From the NCBI RefSeq assembly GCF_027887165.1, contig NC_077227.1:75262305-75326304 (forward strand): a DNA stretch of 64,000 nt. The letters are read 5' to 3'. Shown in pieces: positions 23,501 to 32,221 of this stretch. The notes beneath the pieces were generated by a model that saw only the letters and a list, made by a program, of their open reading frames with translations, did not search any database and was not told the DNA's origin. How positions within the stretch are numbered: the stretch's first letter is position 1; each line of letters begins with the position of its first letter. Made by a program: the position numbers and the translations under genes. This stretch comes from Monodelphis domestica. Taxonomy: Eukaryota; Chordata; Mammalia; Didelphimorphia; Didelphidae.

Positions 23501-25592
23501 ATTTCTTACTTAGAGGACATAAAACATTATTTAACATTAAATTAATTTAATAATATTAATTAATTAATAATATATTTTATATCTTAAAAACTAAAAGGAG
23601 TCTCCTAAAAACATCAAGGGCATGAAAATACTTGTCTCCATCTTTCATGAATCTCACACATCAATGCTGTATGTATTCCATTGACTACTATACGTCACCT
23701 TTTGAAGAACTTAGAAATCACCAGATGGAATGTTAGTAAAGAAAAACTCTTGAGTTTAAGCTATTTTTTTAAAGTAGCTACAGGTTACTGATAGTTCATC
23801 TATAATAAATGCACACAGCTAGAACATTTCATGTTAGATATTTTATATAACTTATGGATATGTGCTATATCCCAGCTAAAGTCCTAATTTCTTGAATCCA
23901 GGGCACAAAAGTATTCCCTTTGCTCTACTCTGTCTTGTATGATAGAAAAGCATTTCCCAATCCATATGAGTTTGACCCAGAGAACTTCTTGGACAAATCT
24001 GGAAACTTTCAGAAGAATGACTGCTTTGTACCATTTTCTTTGGGTAAATATAATGTATTTATTTGTCTGCCCATTTGTCTGTTTCATTGACTGAACCATA
24101 ACAGAGATATCAGTAACCAAACTCCAAAGGGGATTGACATAATTGTCAAATCAAAGAAATATTAAGACAGATTGAATACAGTGTGGGGTAATGGAGAGTA
24201 GGCTACATTTAGATTCAGGATCTTGGGGTTTGAATCAAATCTCTGATAGTTGTAATGATGTCAATATGATCAAATCACTTAATCTCTGAAACTCAGGTTC
24301 CTCCAATGTAAAATAAGGATAATAGTACCTAGATCTTATAGGTGTTATTGAAAAAGTGCTTGGGAAACAGAGCACAATAAAAAGTAAATTATTATGATTA
24401 TTATAATTATTTCATTCATTAAGAAAATTGGATCAGGTGAGCTAATTATTTAGGGATCAAAGTATTGTTTGGTGAGAGCTATACCAATTTAGCAGGCACA
24501 GGTATTGCTTCCTGATTGATTGTTAAGGATTTGGAATCAGGAGAAATTAGGGTTTTAATCCTATTTCACACATATGTTAATTCTGTAACCATATGCTAGT
24601 CTTTTGATCTATCTGAACCTCAGTTTCCTAAACTAAAAAAAATGGGGATAATAATTCCTTTAGTACCTGCTTTATAGAGTTGTTGTGAAGATAATAACAC
24701 TGTCAACTATTCTGGAACTATAATTCCTATATAAATGTAAACTTTGAGTTTTTAAATGATACAGTCATTCTCAACACTCATATCAGAGAAGAGAAAGAAT
24801 ATGAGGCATAGTGAACAGAAGGCTGACCTTGGGAGTCAGGAAGCCCTTGGGATATAATCCTGCCTCACAAACATCATCATTATGTGTCTGTGTCTGTGGG
24901 GACAGTCACTTGATTTTTCATGTACTTAGGAAGTTCTTTAAGACTCAGTTATCAAGGATTTGCCCACCTGCAACTGTAACCCCAACCCCAAGCAAATGGA
25001 CTATATCTCTAGATCTCCACGTGATTACCCATCCAGCTTCTTTCCCCAAATCTTCTCACTATTGCTTATTATTAAGACACAATTCACTAGCATTTCACTT
25101 ATTCTGAACATATTGCATGTGAATGTCATTTCTCTGGAACTGGAAACACATACCAGGAGCACCTTAGCCACCTGGATTAGCACCTATGTCCTTCCTTGCC
25201 TATTTGACAATGGGACCTCCATGCATACATACTTGTCCTCTCCAGTATAAGACACTTCACTGCCATTTCCACTGACATCAGTGAGAACCTAGCTTGAGGT
25301 AACTTTCATCCTTCTCCTCACACAGTTTTCTTGACCAATATATTTGTCTCTCCTGGTGCACTAATTCAATTAAATGGCTATCATGAAGCAGACTCTCTGG
25401 TTCCTTTTAGGAAAACGCCTCTGTCTTGGGGAGAGCTTGGCTCGGATGGAGGTGTTTCTCTTCCTGACTACTATTCTGCAGAACTTCACCTTGAAGCCCA
25501 TGGTTGAGCCAAAAGAACTTGTCACCACCCCACTCAGAAGTGGAATTGTCAACATCCCCTCAATTTACAAGTTATCTCTTATTCCTAGATAA
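934..25592 (+). CDS. Gene A: CYP2C-like cytochrome P450, exons 2-9 (exon 1 outside window)
   Basis: A microsomal P450 monooxygenase gene read as join(934..1096, 5639..5788, 6960..7120, 16001..16177, 19006..19147, 22312..22499, 23902..24043, 25411..25592). All introns start GT and end AG, every exon is open, and phases agree. Exon sizes match the CYP2C pattern. The visible 1305 nt encode 434 residues plus a stop; with a 57-codon exon 1 as in gene B the protein would be 491 residues, the usual CYP2C length. Motifs seen: WRQNR in helix C, AGTETT in helix I, EIQR in helix K and [11 protein letters not shown] around the haem-ligating cysteine. Family knowledge: such enzymes use O2 and electrons from P450 reductase to oxidise drugs, fatty acids or steroids on the ER membrane. 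The substrate cannot be told from sequence. Exon 1 is inferred to lie roughly 10 kb to the left, by analogy with gene B. CYP2C is favoured over other CYP2 subfamilies by [12 protein letters not shown] and [17 protein letters not shown]; orthology to a named gene is not established. Confidence 0.93.
1702..1761. repeat. (CA)n microsatellite
   Basis: About 30 uninterrupted CA units in intron 2 of gene A. The matching place in gene B has only a short broken CA/CCCA stretch, so this tract expanded or survived in one copy. Confidence 0.95.
1780..3050. other. Intron 2 of gene A, no gene
   Basis: Low-complexity AT-rich intron aligned with gene B up to about 2120. From about 2130 to 2890 there is sequence with no gene B counterpart, including a short TC/CA microsatellite at about 2530-2570. 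I recognise no gene or repeat family in that insert. Confidence 0.6.
3055..3255 (-). repeat. MIR-type SINE
   Basis: An antisense MIR signature (CATTTAATCCTCCTAACAAC, GACTTGCCCAG and GAACTCAGGTCTTCC). Only its left part is kept in gene B (about 45840-45900). Confidence 0.75.
3260..3650 (+). repeat. Degenerate LINE-1 ORF2 fragment (tentative)
   Basis: AT-rich sequence resembling the marsupial L1 segment around CTATCTAATATAAGGATGA. It is much decayed and absent from the gene B copy, so it was inserted in A or lost from B. Confidence 0.4.
3660..5260. other. Rest of gene A intron 2, no gene
   Basis: Partly aligned with gene B 45920-46600 and 48140-48760. Holds no recognisable gene or repeat. A 1.5-kb block of LTR and SINE sequence is present in gene B at the point matching about 4620. 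Confidence 0.5.
5290..5455 (-). repeat. MIR-type SINE before exon 3
   Basis: Antisense MIR (TTATTATCCCCATTTTGTA and GAGACAGGACTTGAATTCAG). In gene B the copy at about 48930-49042 is cut short and runs directly into the exon 3 branch region, so B lacks about 190 bases here. Confidence 0.8.
5639..5788 (+). CDS. Gene A exon 3 (150 bp)
   Basis: Encodes [17 protein letters not shown], the strongly CYP2C-like stretch [17 protein letters not shown], and ends ELRKTK. WRQNR fits the helix-C WxxxR motif whose Trp and Arg contact the haem propionates. The acceptor is TTCTCAG; the donor reads GTTGGT, weaker than consensus but identical in gene B. Confidence 0.94.
6215..6445 (+). repeat. LINE 3'-end fragment
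   Basis: Resembles the 3' tail of marsupial L1 copies (ATGGAAATACAAATCACATG, a GGGAGGGAGG run, then a poly-A-like end). A counterpart sits in gene B intron 3 at about 49755-49950. Confidence 0.5.
6570..6850. repeat. Unassigned interspersed repeat
   Basis: Contains the phrase GCTGAGCCTTGA followed by AAAGGCAGAAAGAGG. Related copies occur at 30300-30760, 33900-34100 and 52915-53190. The family was not identified; the copy in gene B shows it predates the duplication. Confidence 0.5.
6960..7120 (+). CDS. Gene A exon 4 (161 bp)
   Basis: Encodes [20 protein letters not shown] through NTPWIQ, ending in phase 0 at GTAAGG. The [16 protein letters not shown] run is typical of CYP2C helices D-E. It differs from gene B exon 4 at one base (Glu in A, Lys in B). 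Confidence 0.95.
7274..7925 (-). repeat. 3' LTR of the intron 4 ERV
   Basis: 652 bp, left-hand on the plus strand but 3' in the element's own orientation. It differs from the other LTR at one visible base near 7376. The polypurine tract lies just right of it at about 7928-7945. Confidence 0.93.
7926..14563 (-). mobile_element. Internal region of the intron 4 ERV
   Basis: About 6.6 kb of AT-rich sequence without any long retroviral reading frame. The longest open stretches (about 160 codons, at 13646-14131) do not resemble known retroviral proteins to my reading. A [14 protein letters not shown] TGGCACCCCGGATTTGGG, read on the minus strand, ends two bases from the right LTR; the primer tRNA is not assigned. 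Confidence 0.75.
14564..15215 (-). repeat. 5' LTR of the intron 4 ERV
   Basis: 652 bp, the right-hand copy. Ends TGT...ACA. Followed by the GCATA target duplication and then gene A intron sequence that aligns with gene B at 53596. Confidence 0.93.
15697..15890 (+). repeat. Marsupial MIR-derived SINE
   Basis: Starts GGGGGCAGCTAGGTGA and ends in the CTTCTGCCTTGGAACCAATA segment and poly-A. Shared with gene B (54070-54278), so older than the gene duplication. Confidence 0.85.
16001..16177 (+). CDS. Gene A exon 5 (177 bp)
   Basis: Encodes [16 protein letters not shown] through [12 protein letters not shown] with a CTTTTAG acceptor and GTACAG donor. It was recognised by alignment to gene B exon 5 and to CYP2C exon 5, with shared motif NNPxDxIDxFL. 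Position DYIDG carries Gly where gene B and many CYP2C proteins have Cys. About seven base differences separate the two copies. Confidence 0.93.
16425..16650 (+). repeat. MIR-type SINE
   Basis: Sense MIR (AGGAAGACCTGAGTTCAAAT, GTGACCCTGGG and CCTCAGTTTCC). Shared with gene B at about 55135-55365. Confidence 0.85.
16690..17555. other. Intron 5 of gene A, no gene
   Basis: AT-rich tracts up to about 16840, then unique-looking intron that aligns with gene B 56460-57170. No gene or repeat recognised. Confidence 0.6.
17561..17784 (-). mobile_element. Non-autonomous hAT-like relic in gene A intron 5
   Basis: Begins GTTGGTGAAGATGTGGCA and ends AAAAGATTCACCAATGCTA. It matches the copies at 28963-29169 and 62403-62876, including the segment CTGTCTGGGGTAATG. 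Gene B lacks it at the aligned site. The exact ends and target duplication are ambiguous. Confidence 0.6.
18133..18398 (+). repeat. tRNA-derived marsupial SINE (MIR-related)
   Basis: Full-length body: GGATAGAATGCCAGACCAGG, CACTTACTAGCTATGTGACC and CTCATCTGTAAAATGAGCTA. Shared with gene B at about 57516-57760. Confidence 0.9.
18400..18555. repeat. AT-rich minisatellite
   Basis: Four to five tandem units of about 15 bases (TTATATTATATACTC). Gene B has only a short (AT)n tract at about 57770-57810. Confidence 0.85.
19006..19147 (+). CDS. Gene A exon 6 (142 bp)
   Basis: Encodes [20 protein letters not shown], then [20 protein letters not shown] and MKYPKIQ. AGTETT is the helix-I oxygen-activation motif. 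Just before it the residues differ clearly from gene B (VANAINFLA against MATGSNLFS), in substrate recognition site 4. Confidence 0.95.
20336..20625 (+). repeat. tRNA-derived marsupial SINE
   Basis: GGGGCAGCTAGGTGGTACAG start, TTCATCTGTAAAAAATGAGC middle and CCAAGAAAACACCAAATGG end. Shared with gene B at 59653-59915. Confidence 0.9.
20829..22219 (+). mobile_element. 5'-truncated LINE-1 insertion in gene A intron 6
   Basis: L1 body 20846-22202 flanked by a perfect 17-bp target duplication AAAATAATTCCTTGTAT (20829-20845 and 22203-22219). Gene B has the single uninterrupted site (about 61835). The segment 20880-21325 encodes L1 ORF2-like protein ([20 protein letters not shown] and [15 protein letters not shown]). 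The ORF2 homology stops near 21695 after [13 protein letters not shown]-like codons. A stretch of unrecognised sequence (about 21700-22000) precedes a typical L1 3' end. It is dead: truncated and lacking most of ORF2. Confidence 0.88.
22312..22499 (+). CDS. Gene A exon 7 (188 bp)
   Basis: Encodes [20 protein letters not shown], then [18 protein letters not shown] and ends KYVIPK. EIQR is the helix-K ExxR motif. After it, gene A reads [10 protein letters not shown] where gene B has the commoner-looking [10 protein letters not shown], a difference in substrate recognition site 5. Acceptor CAATACAG; the donor is GTCAGA. Confidence 0.94.
22886..23150 (+). repeat. tRNA-derived marsupial SINE
   Basis: Includes CACTTACCAGCTATGTGACC and CTCATTTATAAAATGAGGTA. 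In gene B the same SINE is split by an LTR (63028-63100 and 63622-63810). Confidence 0.9.
23902..24043 (+). CDS. Gene A exon 8 (142 bp)
   Basis: Encodes [20 protein letters not shown], then [20 protein letters not shown] and CFVPFSL plus one base of Gly. FPNPxxFDPxxFLD is the usual P450 meander/PERF region. Acceptor AATCCAG; donor GTAAAT. Size and phase match CYP2C exon 8. Confidence 0.94.
24175..24420 (+). repeat. MIR-type SINE
   Basis: Sense MIR in intron 8: AAATCACTTAATCTCTGAAA and TCCAATGTAAAATAAGGATA. Confidence 0.75.
24520..24755 (+). repeat. MIR-type SINE
   Basis: A second sense MIR in intron 8: CTGAACCTCAGTTTCC and AATGGGGATAATAATTCC. A short third SINE-like piece follows at about 24790-24880. 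Confidence 0.7.
25411..25592 (+). CDS. Gene A exon 9, terminal coding exon with haem-binding Cys
   Basis: Completes the haem loop [11 protein letters not shown], with the Cys as axial thiolate ligand, then [20 protein letters not shown], and ends YKLSLIPR followed by TAA. The coding length of 182 bases equals that of CYP2C9 exon 9. The acceptor is CCTTTTAG. Confidence 0.95.
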
Positions 25593-25615
25593 ATGATGGA
25601 CAGTCTTTATTTTAT

Positions 25616-25724
25616 GATCACTTCTTAGAATTGTTTCTACCCCTGATGCCTCATATTTCCATATAACTATTAAATGTATTTGTGTTTTGAGTGTGTATAT
25701 ACACACACATATGTGTGCATGCTT
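25616..25724 (+). repeat. 109-bp direct repeat, copy 1 (gene A 3' UTR / poly(A) region)
   Basis: Perfectly repeated at 26370-26478, as read base by base. It spans the ATTAAA signal and the GT/CA-rich downstream element. The gap between copies is 645 bases. Confidence 0.95.
25669..25674 (+). terminator. Gene A candidate poly(A) signal ATTAAA
   Basis: ATTAAA lies 77 bases past the TAA, followed by a GT-rich tract, the normal layout for mammalian cleavage and polyadenylation. The whole segment, signal included, is repeated perfectly about 750 bases downstream. Confidence 0.6.
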
Positions 25725-26369
25725 TGTTCATTGCTTTGTTCCCATAACACAGACCGTCAATATTTTAAATGATGATCAATATATTCTTGGTGTTTGGTGT
25801 TTGGAAGACATTGCTACCCTCCTCAAGGTAAGAGCAGTTTCTGGAAGAAAATCAGGAAAACATATGAATACATGAAAAGAGAACAACAATAATACATACT
25901 ATTATTACATTTTTTAAAGTCACAAAATTGAGAAAAAACTATCAAAATAAAACAAATCCAAAGGGAACTCAAAAGCAAAAAATGTTTATATCAGAACATA
26001 AACACAATTTACCTATTTTAAACAGATTACAAATAACCTGGATATTATGATTCTGCACATAATTTTATGCATTTGTTTATTAAATGATTTTTGATGACAG
26101 TAGTTACTAAGTGTAAAATATTTTTAAAAAAGAACAGTGATTAGACAGTTCCTGGAAGAGAGACATACATGACCGAGGAACAAGAGAGTCACCACAACCT
26201 CATTCTTGCTCCTCTTGTTTGGCAGAAGCAAAAAAATACTACAATGGGAAAATCATATGCTCAGTTCAAGGGTTTATTTTTAATCTTAAGAAATTCTGGA
26301 AAGTCTGACAATTGTCCTTAGCAAATGGTTCTAAATCTTGTAGAAGTGTTGATTATAGAGAAATAAAGA
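25725..26369. other. Intergenic spacer between the 109-bp repeats
   Basis: AT-rich sequence with no recognisable gene or repeat family. It ends in a short segment unlike that before copy 1. Confidence 0.5.
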
Positions 26370-26478
26370 GATCACTTCTTAGAATTGTTTCTACCCCTGA
26401 TGCCTCATATTTCCATATAACTATTAAATGTATTTGTGTTTTGAGTGTGTATATACACACACATATGTGTGCATGCTT
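26370..26478 (+). repeat. 109-bp direct repeat, copy 2
   Basis: Identical to 25616-25724 but with no coding exon attached. Sequence before and after the two copies differs. Confidence 0.95.
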
Positions 26479-26684
26479 GTATGCATATAAGTACCCTGTA
26501 GCTCACCATCTGAATCAGGCTGCTACTGTTCTAGGACACCCTAAGTAATTTGTGAGGTGTCTCTTCTCTATTGCTTTTGCCTTAAGCACCAATGTACTAG
26601 GTGCCCTCTCTCCCCTCATTGTTAGCAGGGCTAAATTACACTGCTTGGCACTTAATCAATGCCTAAAAAAAAAAAAAAACCTTA

Positions 26685-26835
26685 CCAGTTCCATGGCAGT
26701 AAGAGTTTGGTAATTAGGGTTGTGACTTTTCCAGGGTCACACAGCTAGGAAGTATCTAAAGCCAAATTTGAATCCAGGTCCTGCTAACTCCAGACCAGAT
26801 GATTTACTTTACTAAGTGGCTGCCTCTAGTCAATG
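26685..26835 (-). repeat. MIR-type SINE
   Basis: Antisense MIR: CCAGGGTCACACAGCTAGG and TTTGAATCCAGGTCCTGCTA. Confidence 0.8.
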
Positions 26836-26839
26836 TTTT

Positions 26840-27421
26840 TTCATTCCTGTTTTGTTCTAATGGGTAGCCCCAGTTTCCTTTAATCATATAAAATAATTGA
26901 TTTTTACAAAGGGATATTTACTTCAAAGATATAGCAAAAAGAAAATACAAAAATTTTCCCCAACACACCAGGGGCACCCTTTATCCTATACCATCTTGGC
27001 TTCTAGGTAGAATTGGCTTATTCTTAGCACATACATTTATATAAATCCACTTACAATACAGCACAACATTCCTCTAGAAGGAATCTGGTGAACAAGATGT
27101 AGACGTATATGCTATATAATAATATATTTCAGTGTATTCAAAGCTAGTTGAATGGCTAGAATAAAATTACAGATGTTAATTGTTCCTCTTTACTTTGGAA
27201 GAAGACACCTAATGGAGTGCTATGTGGAGCTCTGCTTGACCATGTGCTATTAATATTTTTTCAGTAACTTGGATAAAAGACAAAATGGCATACTCAAAAG
27301 ATTTCCCCAAGACAGAAAATGGTAAGGGATATCCAGTTAACTAATTGAATGATATTTAGAATTTAAAATAGTCTTGGGTAACTAAAATATTGGGTTGAAT
27401 ATAACAAGAGGAAATGTATTT
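26840..27421. other. Intergenic, no gene recognised
   Basis: AT-rich unique-looking sequence without long open frames or recognisable repeats. Confidence 0.5.
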
Positions 27422-27644
27422 AAAAAATAAAGGTGGGGGCAGCTGGGTAGCTCAGTGGATTGAGAACCAGTCCTAGAGATGGGAGGTCCTAGGTTCAAAT
27501 CTGGCTTCAGCCACTTCCCAGCTGTGTGACCCTGGGCAAGTCACTTGACCCCCATTGCCTAGCCCTTACCACTCTTCTGCCTTGGAGCCAATACACAGTA
27601 TTGACTCCAAGACGGAAGGTAAGGGTTTAAAAAAAAAATAAAGG
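27422..27644 (+). repeat. Marsupial SINE with target duplication
   Basis: Body 27435-27631 plus A-tail, starting GGGGGCAGCTGGGTAGCTCA. Flanked by direct repeat AAAAAATAAAGGT at 27422-27434 and 27632-27644. This is a clean example of the younger SINE form in the window, with the CTTGGAGCCAATACACAGTA end. Confidence 0.92.
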
Positions 27645-27649
27645 TAAAA

Positions 27650-28640
27650 TTGTAAACCTGACTTCAAAAGAAAATCCCACCCCACAAGTATAAGATGTAG
27701 AAAGCATGATTTGACAGCAGTTTCTCTGAAATCGATAGGGAAGGTTTTGCAATGTCAATTCCATATGACTCAATAGTATACTGTAGCTACCAAAAAAAAT
27801 TTTTTTAAGTTAATTCAATTTTAGGCTTCATCAGGAAAGACTAGATGTGCAGGACCTAGGAGGTAATGGTTCTATGGTATTCATCAGACTGTGTGATGTA
27901 GAAGAAAGTAATATATTATTCTCAAGGAAATATTATAAAATTTTCTCTGAGAAGTTAGTAAAAGTTGGTTCCCCCACCTCTTCCCCACTGAGACGTAGCC
28001 ACACATCCCTCTCTCTGTAAAATCTGGGGAACATTGTCTTATGTCCGCGTTGTGAAACATTGCTCCACATTTCTCTCTCAATAAATATATTCCATTTTAA
28101 AGATGTTTTTTCTTGGACTTTTTGAATGGTGATTAAAGAGGGTGTACCTTGATATTTCAAGGTCCCCTTAAACTTCCAATTCACACAATACCATGACTGG
28201 AGTTTTCATTTGTGGGTTTCTGCCCACCTGAGGAAAGACCTTGATAAGCAGGAAGATGGTGGCCAAGATGGCAAATCCTCTTGAGATCATGTCATGTGAG
28301 AGATCTGTTGAAGGAATTGGGCATGTTTAACCCATAAAAAGATGAAGATATGGAGAGGGTTATGAAAGTTGTCCTCCAGGCTCCAAGAGACTTTTACAGG
28401 GGACAGGGTGGATCTGCATGGTTCCAGAGGGAAGAATTAGAGGCAAGTCCAATAAATTTCACTTTCCTTCAAGGAAAAGCTTCCTAAGAGAGCTCTCTCA
28501 GAGCAGAATGGGCTGCCTCTGAAGGAGGGAGGCTTCCCCTTAGTAGCCTTAGTAGAGGCCTTCAAGCCAAAGGCTTTGTCTTAAGAAGGGATTCATCTCC
28601 AGTAAAGTGAAGAAAACGACAAAAAAGCTATTTTGTGGAA
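27650..28640. other. Intergenic, no gene recognised
   Basis: About 1 kb. It includes sequence at 28280-28620 resembling a decayed interspersed repeat (AAGGAATTGGGCATGTTTAA, CTGCCTCTGAAGGAGGGAGG), family not assigned. Confidence 0.4.
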
Positions 28641-30300
28641 CTAGAAAAAAAATCACCTGGAAGAACAAGAGATTAAGAATATCAAGGGAATTAAGTACAA
28701 CAACAAAAATGTGAAGGATGGTGTTCTAGCAGTATCAGATCTCAAAATGTTATATAAAGTAATAATCATCAAAACAATCTCATACTGTCTAAGAAATAGA
28801 AGGGTGGATCAATACAATGGATTTGGGGTGAATGACCATGGCAATCTAGTGTTTAATAAACACAAAGATTCCAGCTTTGGGGATAAGAACTCATTATTTG
28901 ACAAAAGCTGGTGGGAAAACTAGAAAAGAGTCTGGAAAAAGTTAATATCTCTCACCCTATAGCAGCACTAGAGAACCTTTTAGTGATTGTGTGCCCAAAC
29001 TACACCTTCAAGTAGCCTGTGAGCTCCCCTACCCCCACATTACTGCAGAGAGTGAAGGGAGGAAGTTCTCACATTGGTCTGCTGGACAGAGAGGTGGGGC
29101 ATGCAAAAATGTCTTCAGGCTTGGTGGAGAGGGGAACAGGGAACCCATGCCACATCTTCACCAGCACAGCTCTATAGCAAGATAAGGTCAAAATGGGTAT
29201 ATGATTTAGAAATAAAGGATGCTACTAAAAATAAATTAGAGGAATATAGAATAGAACCTGTCAGATCTATGGAGAAGGGAAGAATTTATGACCATACAGG
29301 AGATATAGAACATAACAAGATTTCAAATGAATACTTTTGACTATATTACATTTAAAAGGTTTTATACAAACAAAACCAATGTAACCAAAATTAGAAGGGA
29401 AACAACAAAATGGGGGAAATTTTTATTAAAAGTTTCTCTGATAAAAGTTTCATTTCTCAAATATATAGATAACTAAGTCAAATTTTTAAGAATACAAGTC
29501 ATTCTCCAACTGACAAATGGTCAAGGGATATAAATAAGCAGTTTTCAGATGAAGAAATCAAAGTTATCAATAATCATATGAAAAAATATCCTAAATTCCT
29601 CTGAATTAGAGAAATGCAAATCAAAACAACTCTCGGGTACCACCTCACACCTAGCAGATTGGCCAATATCATAGTAAAGGAAAGTGATTGATATTGGAGG
29701 GGATGTGGCAATATTGGGACACTAATGCATTGCTGGTAGAGTTGTGAAATGATCCAACCATTCTGGAGGGCAACTTGGAACTATGCCCCAAGGACCATAA
29801 AACAATGCATACCCTTTGATCCAGTAAAACCTCTACTAGGTCTGTACACCAAATAGAGGGAGGGAAAAGGAGTGGGAAGGAAGGACCTACCTGTACAAAA
29901 ATGTTTATATAAGCTCTTTTTGTGGTAGCAAAAAATTGGAAATTGAGGGGATATCCATCAATTGAGGAATGGCTAAATAAACTGTGGTTTATGGTAGTGT
30001 TGGAATACTAAGGCACTGTAAGAAATGATGAACAGGATGATTTCAGAAAGAAATAGAAAGATCTATGTGAACTGATGGAAACCAAAATAAGCAGAACCAG
30101 AAGACTATTGTACACAGTAATGGCAATATTGTGCAATGATCAACTGTGAAAAACTTAGTTACTCTCAGCAATACAATGATCTAGAACAATTCTGAGGGAC
30201 TTATGACAGAGATTGCTATTGACCTCCAGAGAAAGAACCGTGTGAGTAGAAATGCAGATCAAGCATATGATTTCTCACTGAATTTGGATACCAGAAACAC
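28640..30300 (+). mobile_element. LINE-1 3' portion, interrupted by a hAT relic
   Basis: Contains the L1 ORF2 C-terminal region, e.g. DLKMLYKVIIIKTISYCLRN and later SKWVYDLEIKDATKNKLEEY, then 3' UTR-like sequence (CCTCCAGAGAAAGAACCGTG). Decayed by many frame breaks, so not active. A hAT relic is inserted at 28963-29169. Confidence 0.85.
28955..29177 (+). mobile_element. Non-autonomous hAT-like relic inside the L1, with 8-bp target duplication
   Basis: Element 28963-29169 starts CAGCACTAGAGAACC and ends CTTCACCAGCACAG, imperfect inverted ends. Flanks are CCCTATAG and CTCTATAG (7 of 8), and L1 sequence resumes on the far side. Same family as 17561-17784 and 62403-62876. Confidence 0.78.
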
Positions 30301-30770
30301 AAAGACAAAAACCAGAGTCTCTGGTCTCAAAGAGTTTGTATGCTACTAGAGAAATCCAACAAAGAGAAGCAAATATGAGATAAATACAAAGTAAAGACAA
30401 CATCATTTGGATTAGAAGGTGAATATTATCAATTAGAGGAATGAAGTAAGCCTTCTTATCATTGGATCAAAGCCTGAAGTGATCTACAAGATCAGGGAAC
30501 CAAAGGCTCTAATTTTGTAGGTGTAGAAACCAAGACCCTAAAAGATTAAATGGTTTCCCCAGAGTTACAAAGTAATAAGTGGCACATTCAAAGCCAGAGT
30601 TCCAGAGCTCCTCATTTGGAGACTGTGTTTGTTTTGGCTGAGTTTTGAAGGAAGCTAAGGGTAACAGGAGACAGAGGTGATAATAGAGAACATTGCAGGT
30701 ATGATAAACAGCCTACACTGTAATGAGCAGTGGGTCAAACATTTAGAGATGGAATGGATATCACATCCAA
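30300..30770 (+). repeat. Unassigned interspersed repeat
   Basis: Phrases such as GGTCTCAAAGAGTTTGTATG and CTGAGTTTTGAAGGAAGC recur at 33495-34100 and in part at 6570-6850. Confidence 0.5.
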
Positions 30771-32220
30771 TCTTTTGTGTGTGTGTGTTGTAATAGATAC
30801 TATTCTGAGGGATTGTATATTGATTGATACTAGATAACTCATGGATCAAGTTTGTCTACCCTCCTCCCTATACCTCTGGGTTTCCTCCCTCTCTTCGGAA
30901 GTCTTTCAGCTTCCCTTCCTCCCCCCCCCCTTTCTTCTGTGAGCTATGAGATTTCAGAGGAAATATTTTTTTCTCTTCTTTTCTCAAGTAAGGGTTTATT
31001 TGGGGAAGATAGGACAAGGATGGAGGATAAGGTAAGAGGGGTAGGATATCCCTATTCTCTACAGGGAGCCTTGGTTTGGAGAATATTGGGAGAAATGGCA
31101 ATCCTGTCAGTCAGAGAGATATGAGGACCACTGTCTTTTCTTCCTTCTGTCTTCAAATCAGCCAACCAGCAAAATCCTCAGCTTCAGCCACCACTATCAG
31201 CCAGAAGCCAAAAGCCCAAAGCCAAAAAGCCTCTTTGCCCAGTTCAGCCGTTGGCTTGACTCCAACTGTCTCCCAGTCACATTCCAAATGGAATCTTCAT
31301 TTTGACTGACAGCTTCTGTGAGTCAGTCAGTCAGAATGGGTAAGTATACAACGTACAGCATAGCTGCAACACAAAAGTCACACTGATATATATTTCTGTG
31401 GAAAATTCAAACAGGCAAAGATATTTCTTATCTGCATGAGTTTGCACAGAAATCAAGAACAATGTATATGGATGTACATATGTAAATCTGTATAGGTACA
31501 ACTTATGTACACATGTAGATACTAATGTACTAACTAACTATTAGAATAATTTATTAATATTCTAATAACTAAACTATAGGGACAGATTAGAGAATTTGTT
31601 CAAAGTCTTAAGGAAATAGGGACAGACATAACTACTTACGTATAGAAGTTAAATTGCTTTATAATTGGAGGTTAGCAATTGTTAGTACTAGAAAATTTTA
31701 CTTAGTTGAATTTATAGACGTTAAGAGATAAGACAGTTACTTATTTAAAATACTGTTGAATTTGTTGGAATTGTTTAAAATTGTTACATGAGTTATTATG
31801 TCAAAACATTTTATGTACAATCCCTATTACCTAAACCATTTTCCTATACTCAATCTTAGCATAGAACTAGGTAGACAGAATAGCTAAGATAAGATTAGAA
31901 TTTGTTATTTTGGGAGGGTAAAGGAATATTTAAGATAGTACAAGGTGAAGAATTAGATAGGTAGGAATATCTAAAAGGTAAGTATTAATAAAAATTGCAA
32001 GTTGCAATTTTTAAGACAAAAAGGGAGGAAATGTGGAAAAGAGAGAAATTATAAGAAAATTTACAAGGCATGCATGCAAGACAGAAAGCTGAGGTCAAGG
32101 GAAATTAATTTGTTCAGAAAATCTTTTCTTCAATGATTAATGAAAAGATAAACTTCCAAGTCCCATATGTGATTCTTGGGATGGTAAATAAAAGAGTTTA
32201 CTAAATTTTCCAATAATAGG
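30770..32220. other. Intergenic region upstream of gene B, possible LTR-element relic
   Basis: Holds a C-rich run (about 30925), AGTCAGTCAGTCAG near 31322, then AT-rich sequence ending in a polypurine-like run AAAAAGGGAGGAAA at about 32018 followed by TGTGG. That arrangement resembles the 3' end of an LTR element, but no second LTR or protein trace was seen. Confidence 0.3.
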
Positions 32221-32221
32221 A

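Noticed and set aside
1-25592. Gene A as a pseudogene because exon 1 is missing and intron 4 carries an ERV
   Set aside because: Exon 1 simply lies outside the window, all visible exons are open with sound splice sites, and the ERV lies wholly in the intron.
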